NCBI RefSeq assembly: GCF_037126465.1
Contig: NW_026999403.1
Location: 620,001-684,000, forward strand
Direction of reading: 5' to 3'
DNA length: 64,000 nucleotides
Source of the DNA: Ornithodoros turicata
Taxonomy: Eukaryota > Arthropoda > Arachnida > Ixodida > Argasidae
Made by a program: the position numbers and the translations under genes. Of the stretch, positions 1-12,268 are shown piece after piece (positions within the stretch are counted from its first letter, which is position 1; every line of letters begins with the position of its first letter). The notes under the pieces are model-generated. The model did no database searches, was not told where the DNA came from, and saw only the letters and a list, made by a program, of their open reading frames with translations.

Positions 1-310
1 ACGCGTATAACAACTTTCTCTGTCGTGTTTCACTTTTTGGTCCCGTTTTTAAACGTGTTGAGCGATCGGAAGGATCCAGTGCACGGCTGCGTGCATCACG
101 TAGCGTACCTGCCGTACCAGGCGCTGCAGTCGTCAATTTCTCCTTTGATGACTTGGCCTGGCTTGGATTGTGCTTCAACTGGATCTTTAGCGCGCTACAA
201 TCCACGCAAGCCAACGTCTGGTAACAATGGGGTATCTAAGGGCGGCCTCCGGCATTGAACACATCGGGATAGGAACAAATACATGGGAAAATGGCGACCC
301 TGGGGGACCT
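1..310 (-). repeat. Dispersed repeat, inverted copy of 60601-60910
   Basis: The first 310 bases are the reverse complement of 60601-60910 with scattered substitutions. In both copies the homology begins at CAGGTCCCCC, and the two copies have unrelated sequence before it. The repeat probably continues off the left edge of the window. The element type is not recognised. Confidence 0.75.
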
Positions 311-384
311 GCATGGGAGTAACCAAGATAATGGCCTGCCGCATCTGCAAGACATGTTTGTGGACGCTCTCACTCTTCACTGCT

Positions 385-618
385 TCAGAGCTCTTCGTTG
401 TGGCTCGACAAAAATTCACGGATGACGTCCTTCTTCGCCTTGTATAGAGATAAGGACACAGCTGGCATTGGGTTCTTGACCGGAGGAGCTTCCTTGAGGC
501 TCCGTGTGACCCTCCGAACAGTGTTTTCAAATGACGAGAGGGAAGCTGAAAGCTGTCGCCATCTTTTCCTGCCCATAGCCAGCGCCATCTGCACTAACTT
601 GTCAGCGTGAGGCACGTC
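385..618 (-). CDS. Possible terminal coding exon, function unknown
   Basis: On the minus strand an acceptor-like CACTCATAG is followed by an open frame of 77 codons (DVPHADKLVQMALAMG... ending SSHNEEL, stop at 385-387). It is rich in Lys/Arg and Ser, with ordinary coding-like codon choice. No donor or partner exon was identified and I do not recognise the protein. It could be the last exon of a neighbouring gene or a chance frame. It does not join directly to exon H of the receptor gene, because the phase would give an early stop. Downstream, at 311, an AG marks the start of a repeat shared with 60.6 kb. Confidence 0.3.
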   Translation of the reverse strand, partial: DVPHADKLVQMALAMGRKRWRQLSASLSSFENTVRRVTRSLKEAPPVKNPMPAVSLSLYKAKKDVIREFLSSHNEEL

Positions 619-1643
619 CTATGAGTGTTCCCGTGTAGTTGGCAAAACCAGTTGTTGTTCCTCGTGAAGACTTAATACAAATACTAAGGCGAAATACAAA
701 AAGTTGGATAATAATAACTCGTGGTTTTATGTCACGAGATAAATAATTACGGTGAGGGTTTCACAGCTCCTGTAAGGTACATGAGGGTGCAATCTGGTGA
801 CCTCGTGTATCATTCCCAGTGGACAGTATTTCAGTTTGGCTAGCACATCTTTACTTTTCCCACCTTGGGTTGAACCTGCACATTTTGGCCGAGCCACACA
901 CCATCCAGATAGCACGATGCTGAGTTTCTGTTCGCCTGTCAGATGCTCTGTGTACAAGCAGAAGCAAGCAAAGATGGAGGTCTTCAACATTCTGTTACTT
1001 GGATGCATGTGCTAGACAATATACAATCTGAGCACCTACGTCATCGATTACGTTTCACCGCCGCATAAAGCATGCTGGTGGGCACTATCAGGCTTATCAG
1101 CCTATCAGCCGACGCGTTTTTCCTGCGCTTGCCCACCACAGCAAAATCTAACCTCGAACCAGTCTTCTTGTGACGGCACACGTTTGTAAACAGAGGATCG
1201 TCTATAGAGCCAATTTACCTCACCTGGATAGGCTTCAAGCTACCAGGAATCTGTGCCCTATGAAGGCGAGGACTTGAGAGCCTTCGCATACTTCAGACCG
1301 TGACCAGGTAATAGCGATGACAATAAGATATTGTTGATAAGAGAAATGTGAGTTGAAGGAGTCTTCGTTAGCACAGCTCAAAACCCAATGCAGGGAGCTC
1401 AATGAAGACGTCAAAGTTAAGCAGGTTCTGTTACGTGTGTGAAGATCAACATGAAGGTGATTTTTTTTTTCAAACAACTTTTGTTCTTTCGATTTTCCAT
1501 GTCTGTTCAGTTATTCTGCAGACTGTGTATCACCTTGGAATGTGGCCTAATGGTCACGGAGCAGTATTGTTAGCAGTGTTGCCCTCGGAAATATTTTCCT
1601 AATCCTTCCATTTGCTGTGTCATGCGAATCGTTGTGCTGTTAA
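619..1643. other. No recognisable gene
   Basis: Only short open frames without similarity that I recognise. No repeats with clear boundaries were seen here. Confidence 0.4.
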
Positions 1644-1654
1644 ACCATTAGAGT

Positions 1655-1840
1655 CGGCTGTGCTGTCTGGGGTTTTTCCTGGGTTTTCCTGGGTTTTCCT
1701 CAGACGCTTTCAGACATATGTCGGCACAGTTCCCTTAGAAGTCGGCCCAGGACGCACATTCCCCCAGGGCGTGAGTCGTGACGTTGCCCACATACGTGAG
1801 GCCGACAACGGCAAGCCCTATCACCACCACCACCACCACC
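1655..1840 (+). mobile_element. 5'-truncated SINE (family 1) with (CAC)n tail
   Basis: The body matches the SINE at 27831-28101 but lacks the tRNA-like head. It ends in a (CAC)n run. It is flanked by an 11-bp direct repeat, ACCATTAGAGT, at 1644-1654 and 1841-1851, which fits a truncated target-primed insertion. Confidence 0.8.
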
Positions 1841-1851
1841 ACCATTAGAGT

Positions 1852-2779
1852 TTTGCCAAATTAAGCATGTGGATACCTTAAAATAATCACATGGATTCGA
1901 CTTACACATTAAGCAAAAAAGGCTGTCCGGGCCCTCCCATGTGAATGTTCGCAAGGGTGTTTTTTTGGTGCTGAGTAAAGTGAAACTTTATTGACCTAAA
2001 CAATAACAATCATATCTGTAACTGTGGGTGTTCTGCACTGAAACAAGATAGTATGCACAGCCATAACTGAAGAGCCCCACAGAAGGCCCATGTAGGGTGG
2101 TAGATGGTGTTGGCTGTGTTCTCATTGCTGTTGCTCCCCCCACATTGGCACAAGTGCGCCGAACCTATCCTGAATTGTGTACATGATTCATTGGCGACAG
2201 GCTTTCAGTATGACACTGAATGGTGTCCTCCTGTTCCTTGTCGCCTGCTTGCAGTGGGCGCGAGAAGTTCTGGTACATCCATAGGAGGCATGTAGTAGAC
2301 GCCACTACTGTAAGCATCAGTTCTCGACCCCTGGCAGTTGTGCTCCGAAAATATTATCAAGGATACCCTGTGTAACCAGAAGGCATTTCCCGAGATGTAT
2401 GGCGCTGAATGCAGTGATGTGGTTAAAGAGATGTGTCAAACCCATCGCTTTCTCCAGTCCCATGGCCTTTGTTTACGTTGGCAAGGATTTCAAACTCTTT
2501 AGTCGCATTAACGCCATATTCGTACGTAACTGCCAAAGCAGCTGCGCCATCTAACGACAATCGTCCGTCCTGCATGAGTATCCGTTCTCGAAGAGGACAT
2601 AACGCTGTGCCCTCCGGTAGTTGGTCTTTGATGGCATCATCGTCAAAAGTCCCCTTCTCTGTGTAGTACGGGACTGCTGTTCATCGACGCTGACTCTTAT
2701 AGCATGCTGCTGCATAGTGCCATAACTTCGGGCTCTTTGATGATATAAAAATAAAGACAAGGCGTAAAGGTATCCCTTT
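1852..2779. other. No recognisable gene
   Basis: No coding similarity or bounded repeat seen. It may include 5' remains of the retroelement that becomes recognisable at about 2.8 kb. Confidence 0.35.
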
Positions 2780-5050
2780 CCGGAAGTCACAGGATCGGAA
2801 GACACTGGACAGGCAGCGAACGCGTCCTAAGCCAACTGGGCAGCATACCGATAAGAAGCCCACATGCTACCAGTGTCGTAATGTCGGACATATTGCAGGA
2901 GACAGAAAGTGCAGAGCATGGAACAAGAAATGCCGGAATTGTGGAAAGATTGGACACTTAATGAAAGTATGTCAAAGTAAGGACTGTGTGGGAACTGTTG
3001 GGTATGGCGATGAAGACATTGAAGTGCTTAATGTCAGTGACGGATATGGCAACCAAGTCTACGCCGACGTAGGTGTGGAAGAAGTTCCTATGACTCCTGC
3101 TGTGGAAACTGGTTCAGCAGCTTCTCTAATGAGTCAGGACTTCTGCAACAGCAACTTCAAGAGTAAGTTCCCGTTATCACGTCTGCCACGAATGGTGGTG
3201 AACTACAGCAGCCGCAGGATCAGCGTACAAGGTTGCTTCCAAGCAAAGGTGATCTACAAGGGAAGGTATGCCACGATACTGTTTTATGTCGTGTCACACG
3301 CCACATCGCTGTTGGGAAGAGATGCTGTTAAACAACTCAACATCTGCATCGAAGGACAATCGCTGAGTTGCTCGAACATTCGGTGTCGGGATGAAGTATA
3401 TTGCCTCCTGACCGCAGGGCAGAGTTCAGAACGTTATTTTATGATCGCATAGGATTAGCGAGGGGTCTTCCCCATAAAGTCAAAGTGAAGTTGGACGTTC
3501 AACCTGCAGCGGCAAAGTTACGACTGCCCCTCGCATTGAAAGAAGACGTGTCCAACAAGCTCAAGAAGTTCGAAAGTCTGGGCATCATTGAACAAGCAGA
3601 TGCGTCGCCTTGGATGTCTCCTATCTTGGCAAAAGAAGGATGGCAGCATACGGCTCTGTGTCGATTTACGAGAGCCGAACAACAGAGTTATCGCAGACTC
3701 TTACCCTTTGCCAAGCACGAGGACCTGTTGAACTCTCCATCGAGGGCCAAGTACTATGCGAAGCTGTCCCTGGCATGAGGTTGCTACCAAGTTGAACTGA
3801 ATGAAGAAAGCCATCACTTGACAACGTTCATAACTCATGACAGACTGTTCCAGTTCCAAAGGGTATGCTTCGGTCTTTCATTAGCACCATCTGTCTTTCA
3901 GAAATTGATAGGACACCTCCTTCAAGACTGCCCAGGAGTTGTTGTATACTAGCCTAGCTTAGACGACATTGTTGTCTTTGGTTTGACAAGGGAGGAGTAT
4001 CGGCAGAACTTGCGTGCAGTGTTGAAGAGGATGGTCAAAGCAAGGTTAATGCTGAACACAAAATGCATATTTGATGCACAGAAGATCAACCTTCTGAGGC
4101 ATGAGCTATCAGGTGGAGGGATCCGACCACTAGAGTCGAAGATCGATGCCATCAACAAAGCGCCAGTACCATGCTATGTGAAATATCTGAAATAATTACT
4201 GGGTTTCGCTGGATATTACACCAGTTCTGTGCCTCATGTCATGACTGTCATAGAACCTTTGCGCAAGCTACTTAGAAAAGGTACTTCCTTTTGCTGGAGC
4301 AGAGAACAGCAAGATGCGTTCAACGACATTAAGTGACTTTTTGGAGCGGCAGGATTACTGTTCCCCTTTGACTCCCAGCTGCCGGTCACCATGACTGCAG
4401 AAGCATCCAGTTACAGGATCTGAGCTGTGCTTCAGTAAGTTGGAAACTGCAGACTACGTACGGTAGAATTTGCATCCAGAACATTATCCACGGCAGAACT
4501 CAAGTAGTCTGCAGGAGGATGAGAAGCGCTGGCATGTCTTTGGGCTTGTGAGCAGTGGCATGTCTACTTATGGGGCAGGTGGTTTACGCTCAGGACTGAC
4601 CACCAGCTACTCATGACGCTGCTGTCAACACGAGGGGCGTATTGTTCGATGGACAGCAAGGCTCCTGAACTACAATTACACCGTGGAACATGAGAAAGGG
4701 AGCGAAAACGTCATTGCCAGCGCATTATGAAGAGTGCCACTGTCCAGTAATGAAGAGACTGAAGTCCACGAGGAAGTGGTCTCCTGGCTAACGACGTGTC
4801 TGAACAAGGAAGATCTACAGCAGGCGCTACAAAAAGATGGAATCCTGCAGGAGGTCATAGGATATGTCACAACGTCATGTCTTTCAAAGCGATGCATGGC
4901 AGAAGAAATGGTGCACTTCTATCAAATTCGGGAAGAATTATCTATCGTTGATGGTATGTTGTTCTGGGGAGATAGACTATTTATACTATATTTTATGACC
5001 ACGAGTATCTGGACACATGTAGGGTGGTCTGCTCCCCAATTAGTGTGGTG
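2780..5050 (+). pseudogene. Decayed Ty3/gypsy-type retroelement (Gag zinc knuckles to integrase start)
   Basis: Two CCHC-type zinc knuckles (CYQC...H...C and CRNC...H...C, about 2853-2970) are followed by an aspartic-protease-like segment with ETGSA near 3107 and LLGRDAV near 3315. A reverse transcriptase follows (CFGLSLAPSVFQ and a broken YxDD ending LDDIVVFG, about 3400-4000). An RNase H region (about 4260-4700) and the spacer before integrase (about 4734-4990) come next. Frames change and several in-frame stops are present, so it is dead. The protease motif has Glu where Asp is expected. Homology fades after about 5.0 kb and no LTRs were found. Confidence 0.85.
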
Positions 5051-5382
5051 ACTCACTGGATGATCCTAATTACTATGGAAGTCCCAATTGCTAATTTAAT
5101 GGTATCCAGGCTCCTCGTGTATTCTCTGATAAGGCCGTCCTGCATGGTGCGTTTTTCTTGCATCAAATCTGAGTTTTCAAAGTGTTGTACGTTGCAGCTG
5201 CTCGTAGCGAATGATTCACTGCATCAGAGAAGGTTTGATATTTCACGCAGATGTCAGTTCACGGGTGTACATTGCAACCAATCACGACGCAGCAAGTCAC
5301 TTGTGTTTCCTGTTCAGCACCCTACTTCCTTTTTAGCAGTGTCCGCTCTTACGAAAAAGCTGTGGAAGGACAACTCCAAGTA

Positions 5383-6160
5383 CCGTATTTTCACGCGTAT
5401 TAGCCGCGGCTTATGCGCTAATTTTTTTTTCGCAGACGCTCTGCGGCTTATCCACGGGTGCGGATCATCTGATGGCTATTTTTCCCTGGTATTTTCCCCA
5501 TACCCCGGACTAAACGAAAGGGCCGACAGTGCCTCATGTTTTTTCGGAACAGGACTGCCCTGCCAGTGCATGAACAATACCGAACAGGGGTGGGTCCACA
5601 TTCGGGTGGACTGACCTTCCAAATACATTCCCCCACGCAGCTTTAACAAAAGGGGTGAGAGTGATTAATGTCTCCTGGAACACCACTAATTCATCAATTC
5701 ACAAACAACACGCAACAAGGGCACAATCCGATCTTAGTAGAACACTAGAACTGACCTCCTTTGTTATACATCATGCCGACACCGGAATGTGGACCACAGG
5801 GTTTATGGCCTTCCCCACAGTCTCGTTTGTCGGCAGGAAGGCTTCAATACATCTGACATCAGGATAAAACGTGGTCAGCTAAGCGTCAGTTCTCATTTGA
5901 CCTGAGCAGCAGCATTCATGGACACAGGCACGTCAGTTAGAGGTAAGGCATGGCTCCAACGTGGAGGCACAGCTACGACAGCGTTGAGAGTCTCTATTGA
6001 TTTTGTTTGCGCATCACTGGTTTAGCGCAGAAAGCAGTCGCGTCGTATTACCCGCGGCTTATCTGCGAGTGCGGCTTATCTGCAAAAACATTTTCAAAAT
6101 GTATCTAAAAACGAGTCCTGCGGCTTATCTGCGGTGCAGCTAATACGCGTGAAAATACGG
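5383..6160. mobile_element. MITE with CCGTATTTTCACGCG terminal inverted repeats (copy 1)
   Basis: The left end CCGTATTTTCACGCGTATTA and its reverse complement at the right end are each bordered by TA. The interior next to both ends is built from repeated CGGCTTATCTGCG-like units. A second, diverged copy in opposite orientation lies at 31383-31933. The TA duplication suggests a Tc1/mariner-type or related transposase acting in trans. Confidence 0.85.
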
Positions 6161-6162
6161 TA

Positions 6163-9100
6163 CAACAACTTTCACTCGTGAGGGTCCATTTCACCAAATG
6201 CAAATCAGATAGAAAGGAACGCACAGAAAAACAACCCTTTCAGGACGGAACAGCATGGAGAGGAGAATGTTGCCAACACTTCGTAAAGCAACGCCAAACC
6301 CGCTGTGGACGCTGTAGCGGGATTTGCGCCCATTGCGGTTTGACAGGCGTATTTTTTCACGGTCCATGGCCATGCAGAGTTTTACGCAGGGCGATATCCA
6401 CAGAAACACGCACCATGCGAGCCTGCCTATACTTGTGGTCGGTGCTTACTACTGTCGTGTCCTATTGGACGGGACGGAGTGACGTCACGGAGCTATTAAG
6501 AGGCCTTGTGTTTCTAGGTGTTGTTGGTTTTGCACGCGCCTTCTCCTTCCCTCTCTACTCACCACGCATGCACGCCGCACCGTGACAACACACCGACCAT
6601 GCAGAGATTCTTGCGTATCGAGCGCTGTAATGCTAGCGCAGTAAATAACAGTGCCTGTTTACTTAGTGTTTGGTTGACCACTAGATGGCAGTCAGGGGAA
6701 ACAAGGCTACTATTCACGAGCGTGTCGTGATATTATGGTGGTATCTAATGCATTACTTACTCATTACTCTCCTTACTTATAAGTAATGTAGTTACGAGAA
6801 CGACACTTGTGCTCAGGAGGATATGCCGCCACACAAAAGCCTTTCAGTTGTTTATTACAGAGTTGATATGTGTCGTCCGCCCACAGTGAGGTATAGCCAG
6901 GAGTGTCCTGAAATTTAAAGGGTTTAATTACTGGGGGCAACTTGTCCGGAGAAGCAGTCACATAAAGTAGTAGGGTGTCTACACGTCGCGAGACAACTAT
7001 AATGAAAACCATAGTGTGAATCGAGGCACAACACGACAGACACTCGTGCGAACGCTTTCTACTAACGGATGGTAGCGATGTGGGGGATGCAAACATTTTC
7101 GCAATTTTTATCTTAATGTACAGTGAAATGGAATTACCATATTTTTATGCCCAGATAACTGCCCAGAAGAAGAACAGTCCTTGTTCGAAATATCGGCAAG
7201 CCATTATGTCACAATTCTTCATATTTTCATATTGGTGAATTTCGAAAATTGATATTTCCGCGATCGCTGCTCCAACAGGTGTCCGCCACGCGAAACTTGT
7301 GGAAGGCACCCTGGATTGGTTTACAGGTATCATGTGACATTGAAACAGTATGTAACGTATTTGGGACAGATTGCTAATTACTGTTAAACATGTTTTGAAG
7401 AAAAAAAAAGGGGCGGCGGTTCCTCATTAGTTCGGTTCAAAGTTTAAACAGTTGTAACCTGTACGAACGTCATGCGTCTGCCACGGTCTCCAACCACGTC
7501 TGTTGCGCTATCCGTTGGCCTCTAGGGGGTCCCCGAAATCCACCATTAAGAATAAACGTTTAAGAATAAAACATTCAAGAATAATCCGCTTAAAAAAATA
7601 CACGGCTAAAAATATATCTTCTAAAACGAACCACTTACTATCCCCGCTTAAAGATCACCATTTAATAATCAACGATTAAAGATAAACTGTTTCAAAATCC
7701 CCTCACCATCTAGGCGTGACCAGAGAGTGAAAGTTTGAAAGCCTCTTTTCTATCGTTGCTGCGTGCAGTACCTCTCACCCAGCTCATTTTTTTTTACAAA
7801 TGTCGGGTTTAAGTTGTAGCGTCCCGGTATGCATTGACTGTGAATCTTACACGATTCGGTAACCGCTGCCGGCCGTAGGTCTAATGTACTTCCCTGAGTT
7901 CTCATTAGATGGCGCGGGAGTTGCTTCAGTGTCGCCGTATATTGGAGTCCACAACTTTTGCTTGTGGCGGCAGTCTTTAATATTCGATTGCTAAAAAGAT
8001 ACCCCTTGAACAGTAGAACTTTTTGTGCATGCGCCATCCAAGTTACACGCTTTCAGAAAAAAGTAGGTTTTGTATTGATCTACCATTCACGTTGTAGTTC
8101 TTTTAATAGTGTACTAATAATTTAATAAAGTTACTTTTAAGAGTATTTAGTATTCTGCTTAAATACTTTCTAAACGTTAAGTATTTAATACTGTGCTCAA
8201 TTACCTTTTGCCCAGTAGTGTTGTTGCTTAATTAACTTGTACAAGTTACAGTTCCGAGCAGTTTACGCAATTCTTGCGTACTTTCAATGTGACCATAATC
8301 TACTACCAAGGTAGTTTGATAAATTCGGTTGAACATTTCATGAAGGTGTCCTTACCATGTTCTTTATGAACCACTTGTCTCTAGGACTTGCCTCTTCAGG
8401 ATAATGGACAGTGCGCCATCTGGCAGCCTAGGTTGGCCATATGTTGATGACACCGTTCAAGGACTGGCGAGGAATGGTAGTGGTGATCCTCGATCCTAGC
8501 CACAAGAGCTCCCGCTTCCTTGTCCTGCTTTCAGATGATCCTGAAAATGGTATCAAGGAGAGTATTTCGTACGAATTTCTTACGATCTCATTGTGTACAA
8601 CTTACACTACCTGCTACTCCACCCGCAGGATAGTAAGTGCAGCAGGGCCTCAGTAACTATCTGGTGTATTCGGAAAGCGTTTTCCACTGTCACTTTTCCC
8701 TTGTCTTGTAGGAACTTCGTCGCGTTCTTCGACCGACGAATAGTAAGAGCCGCTGCTGTAAGCACAACCATAAAAAAAAATCTTACAGATGTCGACAAGG
8801 ACACCACAGTTACACAGTGCACGAGCGGACTGCAGATGGCCACCCGATATGTCCACATATCTACATATTGTAACTGTGACGTTTTCACAAACGCTCTCAT
8901 AGGCCACATAAGGCTCTCAAGTGATTAGAAGAAACGGACCGAAGACGCACATTCCTTAGGGCGTCAGTCGTGACGTGGCGGGCGATCGCTTTCGCTGTCA
9001 TCACCACAACCACCAGAAGCGGACTCTCGACGAACGAAAGATTCGGGGTTTTCTTTCCTTTACGGCTTGGGTCGGGCTCTAGCTGAGCCACCAACCTTCA

Positions 9101-9782
9101 AGCAGTGGGGGCTTAACCGTGCGTCTCTGCCAGGCACTCACAGTCCGGTTTCGGTTTGTTGTTGTCGTTTACGAATCAGTTACACTCGCAAAACGAACAT
9201 GGCGGTGTTTGAGGTGTCGAGGGGGTGGGCCGTGCTCGATTCTGCGGAGAATATAGTAGGCAGTTTTCTTTGGTGGGCAATAAATCTAAAGAGAGGTTCT
9301 CCTCTTTGCCGCAACGTGGACATATGCGGCGGTCACAGTTATCACGTGGTACCTATAAAGTTGATACTTTGATCACCGCATATACTCTGGTACATTTCGC
9401 GAGGATACGTACCGGAGCGTTGGACAACACAGAATTCTGTGTCCAGCGGGTTCCACCTTGCTCACCGTGGCATCAGACTGCTGACAACACATTGTTCCGG
9501 GTCCAAGGTTGCCAGACAGAGGCCTTTGCCCTCAGGAAACGCTGTAACGCAGGCAAAGTTAGATATACAATAGAAAGGTAGTGGGTAGAACAGCTATTTG
9601 TTCTTTTTCATTTCTGTTTTCTCTGTATTCGCTCGCTGTTAACGAAACGAGTATTCTGAACGAAAGAAACATACACAAATACACCACATTTATCCACAAC
9701 CACGCATCCGAAACGAGGAACTACGACACCACTGGCTTGGAAAAGTGGATTCACCCAAATGTGGCACTAGTGTTGCACTGTT
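6163..9782. other. No recognisable gene; minor repeat pieces
   Basis: There is an A/T-rich degenerate repetition at about 7550-7690. A piece resembling hAT-type MITE ends, TTACCTTTTGCCCAGTAGTG, lies at 8200-8220, and a short family-1 SINE fragment lies near 8938-8990. The open frame starting at 9199 (MAVFEVSRGW) is not recognised. Confidence 0.4.
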
Positions 9783-9983
9783 GAAGACACTGAACATATC
9801 TTGTTATCCTGTCTACGGTATCAGCAGCAGAGACAATCTCCACAAGTTTCTTTAGCTCGGCTGGATGGCAGACCATTTGATGTCGTCAAGATTCTGTGCC
9901 CTTGGACACCCGACCATCAGTTTCACGCCATGCAGGCGTTTGTGCGATTTTGCGCAGACTCCAAGTTGGTGGACACAGTGTGA
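9783..9983 (+). pseudogene. 3' end of an I/R1-type LINE reverse-transcriptase ORF
   Basis: The reading TEHILLSCLRYQQQR followed by LDGRPFDVVKIL and a PW motif, with a stop at about 9981-9983, is the typical C-terminal zinc-binding tail of arthropod LINE pol proteins. Only the last 67 or so codons remain. It is followed within 100 bases by the Penelope-like fragment. Confidence 0.65.
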
Positions 9984-10071
9984 CTGACAGCGTGTGGGGA
10001 CAGTGTGTGTGTGAGAGTGAGTGACTGGCTGAGAGTCTTCGTCACTCATTGGTTTTATTGCAGATAGCCAT

Positions 10072-10581
10072 TTGTGTATATTCCGTGTGAATATTCCGTA
10101 CTTGCATACCCTATCGCACAACCTTAAACATGTAGCAAGTAGGTATAGCGTTCCGGTCGTCCTCTCTGCACCTGTTAAGCTTAGGTCTTTGTGCAGAAAA
10201 ATCAATAACCCCTCTAAGGCTGGCTGTAAAATCAAACATAGACAGAACTTGGTCCCATGTATGCAGCATATTGTATACAAAATTCCCCTCACATGCGGGA
10301 GAGCATACATTGGCCAAAGTGGCCGTTGTGTTAATACTCGGCTTCTAGAACACAGATGCAAGGTTGATGCCTCCACCCCTTCTGGGCACCTTGCGGTGCA
10401 CTGTCGCACTTGCAGATGTAAACCACTGTTCGAAGCTACAACCATTTGTGCTCGCTTCAAAGAAAAGAATGTTCGAGAGATTGTGGAGGCCTCCCTAATC
10501 TCCTCATTGGGAGATAAGTGTGTTAGTCAAACTTCTTTGTCCCTGTTACCAGTCGAGATTGATTATCTTGCAGGAGACTAA
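10072..10581 (+). pseudogene. Penelope-like element, C-terminal GIY-YIG endonuclease
   Basis: An open frame of 169 codons carries VYKIPLTCGRAYIGQSGR, NTRLLEH, GHLAVHC.TC.C and REIVEA, the order seen in Penelope-like elements. The YIGQ codons start at 10306. The catalytic Arg and Glu of the GIY-YIG nuclease are retained, as are the Cys/His pairs. The reverse transcriptase that should precede it is missing, so this is a 5'-truncated copy. The nuclease in such elements nicks the target for priming. Confidence 0.85.
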
Positions 10582-10599
10582 CTTTTGTTGGAACATGTT

Positions 10600-11561
10600 T
10601 ATCCTCACCTTTATCACTATCTGTGTCCTACTTTCTTGCGCCTTTTAAATGACGTATTGTCAATAAATCCTTTAGTTGAGAGTCTGCAGTTCCGCTGTTG
10701 TGTGTTTCTACCGTTGTGTCTTCGTCCTCTCTTTGGCTGCAAGATTTTACTCATGGCTATGTACCAACTACCCCAAATTTCTACCTTGGTGAGCCATTTG
10801 TGTTTTCCTAAGTGATCTGGAGTAGCCGGGTAACGAGTGCTCATTTCTCCATTTTTTTTTCTTTTCTTATCGACTCAGCTCAACTCAACGACACTATTAA
10901 ATACTGCGAGAAAATATTTTTTTTATTGAAGAGTGAATTGTGATTCGTGATTGGTTTAAAGCAGTCACAAATAGTTTACGAGACACCTAATTAGTCTGAT
11001 CTAATTAATCAATTATTTAGGCACAGTGAAAAAAAGTGTTGCGAATATACGACACTCAACTGCTAACAGCGTTCGGTAGTTTTATTTGCGAGGATCGCTG
11101 CGTCATTGTTTAGCTCTTAATGCATGTTGGTTTTATGTCACCGTACGTATGCAGCTACCTGAGCCCCCAATGTTTGTTTGTTGTTCTGTTTCGGGAGTAG
11201 CAGAACTAGTCAGGAGACAAGTTCAATTTCTCCCTGATTTTCTTTTAAATAATCAATCAATCACCATCAATCAAAACTTACTCTCAAGTTCCGTTGCGTC
11301 TTCTTTAGTGATTGTTCTATCCACAACGTCTGGCGCAGGACCACACGTCCTGCAAGAAATCACGGATGAGTTTAGAAAAATTGCCACGGCACCGGAAGGT
11401 GCAGCAAGAAGAATGATTCGAACGAAGGGCTTGGGTGTGGACGTTTTTTGTGTGGAGTGTTTCATTAGCTTTGAGGGAGAGTAAATGCAACGAGACATAA
11501 ATCGAGTCAAAAACAGGAAAATCCGGCGATCCGACGAAGGCTGCTTGAATCGACTGGTATA
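10600..11561. other. No recognisable gene
   Basis: Contains probable 3' sequence of the Penelope-like fragment and an AT-rich stretch at 10880-11060. The 132-codon open frame at 11086-11484 has no features I recognise. Confidence 0.35.
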
Positions 11562-12268
11562 CGGTGAACCCTCGTTAATGTGACCCCCGACAATCTACAC
11601 TCTAAGAAAAAAAGGAGTAAAACGGGGAGTAATTGCAGCTTCTACTCCCCTAGTCTGCAATTACTCCCCATTTTAGTCCCCTAACCCAACATTTAGTCCC
11701 GAAATTTACTCCCCAGGACTGCAAATTGTCACTAAACTTCGCGAATGGTCTCCCGAATGCAAAAGTCTCCGTAAATATGTGCCCTTGGTCAATTTGAACG
11801 ACATAAGGCTATATAACTCACACAACGTAGCAATTTTCCAGCCATAAAGACTAAGAAACAGTTAGCGCATCTTTCTTCGCAAATTGTGCCCTAGTATGGC
11901 GCGAGATTTTATATCACTCGATATATCACGGTTGACGGTTTGCTTCAAAGTATCTTCATGCATGCGCACCAATTATGTACCTGGGACTCTTACAACAGCG
12001 CGTGAAATGCGGTCTTCACTCTGTGACATTCATTTACTCCCGTGCGTTTACTCCCGAAAGGGACTATTTTTTGTGGCAATGCAATTACTCCCCAAAAGGA
12101 GTAAAAGTACTCCTTTTTTTTCTTAGAGTGTAGCATACGCGCTTTACGACCATACTCCTGGGGAACAATGCAGTGAAACATCTGGAAATGCCCCCATTAA
12201 TATGGTAATTCCGCATTATGACCAAAATTTTCGGGAACGACCATGGTCATAATAAGGAGCGTTCATTA
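11562..12268. mobile_element. pogo-like MITE, interrupted by another MITE
   Basis: The left part (GGTGAACCCTCGTTAATGTG) and right part (CCATGGTCATAATAAGGAGC) match the intact element at 32979-33305. The element is split at 11597 by the 533-bp MITE at 11598-12130. Confidence 0.82.
11598..12130. mobile_element. MITE family CACTCTAAG, copy 1 (533 bp)
   Basis: Termini are CACTCTAAGAAAAAAAGGAG and its inverse, bordered by TA on both sides. The interior carries repeated ATTACTCCCC/GGGGAGTAAT blocks at both ends. The paralogous empty site in the 32979 element (AATCTGACATACGCG) confirms insertion with duplication of TA. Confidence 0.92.

Noticed and set aside
385..618. Making this the final exon of the receptor gene
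   Set aside because: Joining exon H directly to it in the required phase gives a stop within a few codons. At least one unseen exon would be needed, so no link is claimed.
1612..1848. Open frame ending in eight histidines
   Set aside because: The His run is the (CAC)n tail of a SINE read in one frame. The same happens at 27224-27487.
10111..10460. Minus-strand open frames over the Penelope-like fragment
   Set aside because: They are antisense shadows of the plus-strand GIY-YIG frame.
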